Shown piece after piece: positions 58,990-64,000 of a stretch of DNA of 64,000 bases. Numbering within the stretch: the first letter of the stretch is position 1; the number at the start of each line of letters is the position of its first letter. This DNA is from Diphasiastrum complanatum. Its lineage: Eukaryota > Streptophyta > Lycopodiopsida > Lycopodiales > Lycopodiaceae. A model generated the notes under the pieces. That model did not search any database. It worked only from the letters and a program-made list of their open reading frames with translations, and was not told the DNA's origin. A program made the translations under genes and the position numbers. Location: the NCBI GenBank assembly GCA_029204225.1, contig MU831908.1:33215-97214 (forward strand), read 5' to 3'.

Positions 58990-59651
58990 CACTAATAATG
59001 CATTAGGCTATGGCTAACACACATGTCCCGCAATTGAAAGCTCCTACCAAGTGCTCTTAGGTTCTTTCTGTAGCAGGTCATTGTGTGGCTACACACGACA
59101 TTTGTTTTCCAGATATCGAAGCAATATGCCTGTTTTGTCATCTATTTCAATTTCTTCAATGAATGGCTTCAATCATCATTAGGTTAGGCTTGATGTTATA
59201 TTATGTAGATTTGCACTAACATCCCATTTAAGCTTCTAAATATGCATTTGCTCATGCTGACTTTATTCAAATGCTCTTTTATGTTTTGTCTTTTGCTTTC
59301 TCAGCTTTTCCACAAAATGTTATGATCTCTCAGGAGTGAAACAAAGACAAAACAGAGACTCAAGGAAGTGAGGGAGTTTGATAAGTAGGTGTGGACATCT
59401 CTCCAAAAAGCCTCCTTTCATCCTGAGAAATCTGCAAGATCACCAAAACCACACAACTTTTGCAAGCAACAACGTTTGATATAACACACGTTTGCATTCA
59501 ACTAAGATACATTGAATTTAGGGAGAGAATCATTTGTCGTTATGTTCCCTTTGAAATTTCATTGTTATATCAGATCAAATTTTAAGCCGCCCTGAAAAGC
59601 ATAAGCTTTGATAAATAGCTAGACTTCTCTCATATGGCAGTCTGTGACCAC

Positions 59652-59719
<68 letters not shown>

Positions 59720-60080
59720 GTGTGTGTGTGTGTGTGTATACAACTCCTTGCAAGCAATTATCAAGCTCCAAATCATTCAAATGGTGTCTATTACAACTGT
59801 AGTAGAATCACACCTTAGTGCATAAGCCCTTATTTAAAATTAGAATACAATGTGAATACAAAGTGGCTAGAGGTAATGGAGGAAGAAAGGTACTTGGAGT
59901 GGAATTAATGGGCATGGTGGCCCAAAAGCACTTGATAGATTGTTGAGAACTTTTTGAGATACGATGTTTGCTTTCACATTAGGATACTATTTGTATTGGC
60001 ACTAATACGCCAACAATGTATTCTTATATCCTGGCACATAACCGGTGTGAGTATTATAACACATTCTCTACCGCCTTTGA
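58990..60080. other. Non-genic stretch with a (CT)n(AT)n(GT)n array
   Basis: The compound microsatellite lies at 59654-59737. No gene recognised in the rest. Confidence 0.5.
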
Positions 60081-60349
60081 CCTCCAGCCGCCCGTCAACG
60101 ACGGGCGTACACATACTCACGCGCATCCACTCACGTACATACACACATACATCGGCCACCCAAAAAAACGACCATCGGCTTTCCTCCTAAACCATCGGCC
60201 GCCGTCCAAATCATCGGTCGTCACCTACATCGTCGCTCGCCTGTCAATGATGGGCTAACCCAGTATCGAAAAAAGAATCAGAATTTGAACAGAAGATCGA
60301 AAAAATCCAGTATCGAATTTTTCCAACCCAAAGATCGAAATCCAGAGAT

Positions 60350-60916
60350 CTATCATCTCTTTTTATAGCTACAATAATTTCATGTTGAGCTCCATTGTAG
60401 GTTGAGTAAGGAATGACTGCTCCAAGAGTTACATTGTTGTTCACATGTATAAATCCTTCACAAAAGTGCTAATCAACAATGATGATTGTGAGCTCTTACC
60501 ATATCAAATAATTTCCTTTTAGATTTGAAATTATTTGAATCTGACCTCCAACATCATGAGAAAACAGATTTGGCTCTGAAATTCACCTTAGAATGTGCCT
60601 TGCAATCTATTCAAGGGTCATTTTATAATGCCATGTCTTGTCAGATTACCACGGCCTTTCAGTCAACATAAAGCGACGGAACCAGAATTAATAGTTGCAA
60701 ATTTGCAATACCTTGTGCAATAACTTTTAGCCTGCACAGATTGCAAAGCTCTTATAAAGACGCTTGGATGATGCTGTTTCTTTTTGCTTAGCGACGAATT
60801 CGAGTGGTAAGATTGTGTTGGTTAGATTCCAAGTTCGTGTGTGTCCATACCCAAATGGTCCCTCCATAAACGCTTTTGGAGTAAAAATAACGATATAGTT
60901 TGTGTGTGCGTGTGTG

Positions 60917-60998
<82 letters not shown>

Positions 60999-61797
60999 TG
61001 TTTTGGGAATTTTTTTAGGGTTTTTTTGAAGGAGAGAGAGTATGTGTGTGTGTGTGTGTGTACGCGCGGATTTTTTGAATTTTTTTAGGGTTTTTTAGAG
61101 CTAGAGTTTCTTAAAGTTCCTAGATAAAAAAAATAGCTGATTGAATGATCGATTCTTTTGTGTAAAAAAAACGTGAAAATTCAGATTTTATCTTGTTATA
61201 ATTATCATGCCGCCTTATCCATCATGTGAGTTTTGAATTGGTCGGGTCCCAAAATGGATTAGATGCATGAAATTTATCCATCATTCCTAAATGAAGGACA
61301 CCATGTTGTACACGGTCCTTCCAAGTTTCTGATCTCAAAGGATCGACCTTGCATTGCTTGCATTGCTGGCAACTTGCCATAACTGCTGTGCACAATAGTG
61401 TTTTCAAACACACAACTAATACTGTTTGCATCATTTATTTGGAAGTTAAATAACAAAACTTGTAGAATATGCAAGCTTCAAAGCTCATTCCTGATTGTAA
61501 AGCAAACCTGCATACATGAAGCTAAAGTTTCAACATATAATATTGCGTGGTATAAGAATACGGTAGTGATGTCGCTTTTGTAGATTTTTTCAATGAGGAG
61601 TGATGTTGTCTTTTTAGATGAAAGAGGCGAACTGATTTTTTCGCAACTTGCAAGAGTGAAGCATTATTCGTACATAGACTATAACTCTTGAAGATCTATC
61701 TATAGCTATTGTAAAGCTATCCATAAAATATTCATGGCAAAATGCCTTCACGGGGCCGTTATCGAGTATTGTGGTTGTAACAAATATGTAAAGATAT
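60350..61797. other. Non-genic stretch with a (GT)n(GA)n array
   Basis: GT at 60901-60919 is followed by GA at 60920-60994; the motif gaatttttttagggtttttt follows twice (about 61008 and 61076). No coding sequence recognised. Confidence 0.5.
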
Positions 61798-62361
61798 TTA
61801 ATAGATAGCCTGCTGCTCGCGAGAGAAAGACGCGCCTGTTGTTGGCCTAGGTTCAGGTTCAGCAGACAACCTCACAAGAACGTACGCCTGGGAGATCAAA
61901 AGTGGAAGATGAAGGATGATTGAGAGTGCATAAGCAAAGAAAATGAATAATGCATAATGATTAATTTCAAGCCGCCTCCTACACATAAATAGCTACATAT
62001 AAAACATCAAACTGAAGTTTTTTGAAGATTGAGACAATTGGCTATGCAATTCAGAAATCAGTATCCTGGAATTGGACAGAACAGTCATTTGGCATGTTCA
62101 GAATGCCAATAACAGGAGATCCACAAAAACACCATATATTGTCCACCCGAAACTTGAGACAATCATTGTATACACGGGTTGCTATGGATATGGTGCAGGA
62201 ACCCAATCCGTATGCTATGGTTCCTCCTCCTGAATGCTGAGTCTCGTATGTGTAATCCTTGGTTAGAAAGGTCTTTCTTTGAATATCTGCAAATACATGC
62301 TTCAAGTTCCTAAAGTAAGAGCTTCCAGGAGGTATATGCAACCCATGGGCAAATTTCTCAC

Positions 62362-62631
62362 CGACGTAGGCACATGATTGTAGAAGCCACCGTGCTCATC
62401 ATATGTTATGATCAACAACGTCTCATTCCACTACGAACTCACGCGCAAAGTTTCATACACCTCCTTAACCAGCTTCTGACCCTCAGACACATCGTGCGAG
62501 AGATGATCGTCGTTTGCAGAGAGGTTTTTCAGATCGAAGTAACGCTGCTCCACCACCTCATAGTTGGGAAGAGCTCCTTGTTTTGCATGCTTCTTGAAAT
62601 TGGAATCATAGTTGTGCCCAGGCATAAGATA
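62362..62631 (-). pseudogene. Exon of a non-specific phospholipase C (NPC) with an amber stop
   Basis: NPC enzymes hydrolyse phospholipids to diacylglycerol. The minus strand, from an acceptor (tatccagatag) at 62632, reads [20 protein letters not shown], then [46 protein letters not shown], stop, [20 protein letters not shown] and PTS, ending at a donor (gtgagaa). This 90-codon exon matches the middle of the plant NPC phosphoesterase domain, including ANDDHxSHDV and [10 protein letters not shown], which are conserved catalytic/metal-site segments. The TAG near 62427 most likely replaces the CAG (Gln) seen before Trp-Asn-Glu in the family. I cannot find the neighbouring exons in the window. 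It is either an isolated exon relic or part of a broken gene with very long introns. Confidence 0.8.
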
Positions 62632-63800
62632 CTATCTGGATAAGCTCCCTTTGACTACCAATCAATTGAACCTCAAATTTTGCAAAAAATTCCATAAAGA
62701 ACTTCTATGCTTCAACAATTGAACATAATGCATGAAAAAGCTTCTTACTGTTAATGCCAATGCCAAGCGTGAAGACAGATTCTTTGTGTTGGTCTCTCGA
62801 ATGTATTCCCAATTATCTTTGAAAGTCAAAAACCGGTGTTGCACTTTCTTTTTTGATCTGTAAACCTTTCCGTGCATGTGAGAATGCCACAGAGCCCGAT
62901 CAACTAGCAAAATATCAGCCGCAAGCTACGAAAATATCTGTCAGGTTGACCTGTTGGCAAACCCGATGAATTGAAGAGCAAGAGAATCGATCCCTAGCAC
63001 TTGGTTAGTCGATCGTTACTCAATACCTCAAATGAAAACATCCAATTTCATCAATGATTAAGGTCAACGATGAGCTTGAAATTGGTGATTCATGGTAACA
63101 GACTTTTTCATTAGTGGAGCGAGAGTGTAAATAGAACAACGACAGCTAACATGTTTTTCGTATGGGGATCCACACAACAGGGCCATTCCACCTCGAGAGA
63201 ATAGGTATAGGTGCAGGCCTGTGATCTGGTGCAGAGAATCGAGGTATAGGCTCAGGCCTGTGATGTAGTCACGTGGCTGCCCGATGTCCACCATCCAAAA
63301 CCTTGGGAGCACCATTGCGTAAAGGGAGCATTTTGATGTGATTTTGGGGAAGATTTCCTTCTCCATTGAAGTGGGTCGCAGCTGGATCCGATTCAGAGTG
63401 GCGGGGTTAAGCAAATAGATGAGATGTAGCAGAGAATAAAAAATGGATTCATAAACATTGAAACAAAATCCAGAAAATGCACGAGAACAAATCTCTGCCT
63501 CACACTTCTCATAATAAGTCCACTGCAAAATCTCACCACTCGAATCAGAAAAGTGTCTTAATCAATCTAAAAGTTATGTGTGGAGCACCATTGCTTTTTG
63601 GACAGGATCCGAGAATGGCCTGAATCTCCTCCTCCTCCTCCATCTCCATGAGCATTTAGCTATTCTCGATCGCCCTCAAGAAAGATGCCATGCCTCAAGA
63701 AACTCAAGAAAGCTGCCTGCCCTCAAGAGCTTTGCCATGCCTCAAGAAACTCAAGAAAGCTGTTTGCCCTGAAGAAAGTTGCCACAGTCGGGATCCCACA
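62632..63800. other. Flank of the NPC exon, nothing recognised
   Basis: A minus frame of 154 codons at 63064-63528 is open but I cannot relate it to NPC or another family. Short duplicated ctcaagaaactcaagaaagctg blocks occur at 63690-63775. Confidence 0.35.
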
Positions 63801-63806
63801 CCCACA

Positions 63807-63809
<3 letters not shown>

Positions 63810-63900
<91 letters not shown>
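63810..63900. repeat. (GT)n(GA)n compound microsatellite
   Basis: GT at 63810-63843 followed by GA to 63900. Confidence 0.95.
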
Positions 63901-63903
<3 letters not shown>

Positions 63904-64000
63904 GGGCCATGTGTATGCATGCATGGAAGGAGGGCCATGCATGCATCTTGCTCCCCAAGTTTTTCAATTGTAAAACTGTGTATGCATGGGTGAGTAAAAG

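Larger units (their letters stand above)
58158..60257. repeat. Widely spaced imperfect inverted repeat with hairpins
   Basis: The arm 58158-58254 contains the run cgatggtttaggaggaaagccgatggtcgt. The arm 60140-60257 contains its reverse complement (acgaccatcggctttcctcctaaaccatcg) with extra ATCGG blocks. The hairpin cgcccgtc-aac-gacgggcg lies near 60090, and a related one (gctcgtcgttgacgggcgagc) starts the left arm. The arms may be ends of one unknown element or two separate insertions. Confidence 0.6.

Noticed and set aside
63064-63528. Upstream exon of the NPC gene
   Set aside because: The 154-codon minus frame shows none of the NPC motifs expected before the [12 protein letters not shown] exon.

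Overview
The window is nuclear DNA of a land plant. Two host genes are recognisable: an intronless EXO70 exocyst subunit on the minus strand (13360-15426) and an eight-exon PP4-type (PPX) protein phosphatase catalytic subunit on the plus strand (25895-51850). Both are clearly plant-like. Very long transposon-filled introns (7.4 kb and 14.8 kb), abundant long (GA)n/(CT)n arrays and dense decayed transposons suggest a large-genome plant such as a fern or gymnosperm. The species cannot be fixed from the sequence alone.

Layout. 1-2.6 kb holds short direct repeats and no recognisable gene. 4.2-10.8 kb is a decayed Mutator-like element (MULE) with a coiled-coil ORF, a DDE/SWIM transposase and a ULP1-type (C48) cysteine protease. 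12-15.7 kb is EXO70 with its flanks. 18.1-24 kb is a pile of Ty1/Copia fragments: a plus-strand gag with a 295-bp duplication, two nested minus-strand elements, and an RT piece containing a local inversion. 25.5-52.3 kb is the PP4 gene. Its intron 1 carries tandem duplications, an inverted LTR-like pair, a GGGAAC-rich putative hAT derivative and tRNA-related SINE copies. Its intron 4 carries two hAT transposase genes in opposite orientation, a Copia gag with LTR, and a Gypsy gag/RT remnant. 52.8-58.1 kb is an almost complete hAT element with an imperfect 8-bp target duplication, a nested solo LTR and an antisense degenerate ORF. 58-64 kb is mostly non-genic: an 18-bp minisatellite, a large imperfect inverted repeat, and one decayed exon of a non-specific phospholipase C.

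The two host genes are unrelated in function (exocytosis tethering and Ser/Thr dephosphorylation). No operon-like organisation exists or is expected. All PP4 exons splice in frame to a 304-residue protein, so the inserted transposons have not broken its reading frame. Every transposon gene seen here carries stops, frameshifts or deletions.

The most noteworthy items are the hAT element with its second antisense ORF, the ULP1-carrying MULE, the PP4 giant intron, and the amber-interrupted NPC exon. I found no convincing evidence of a wholly new molecular system.
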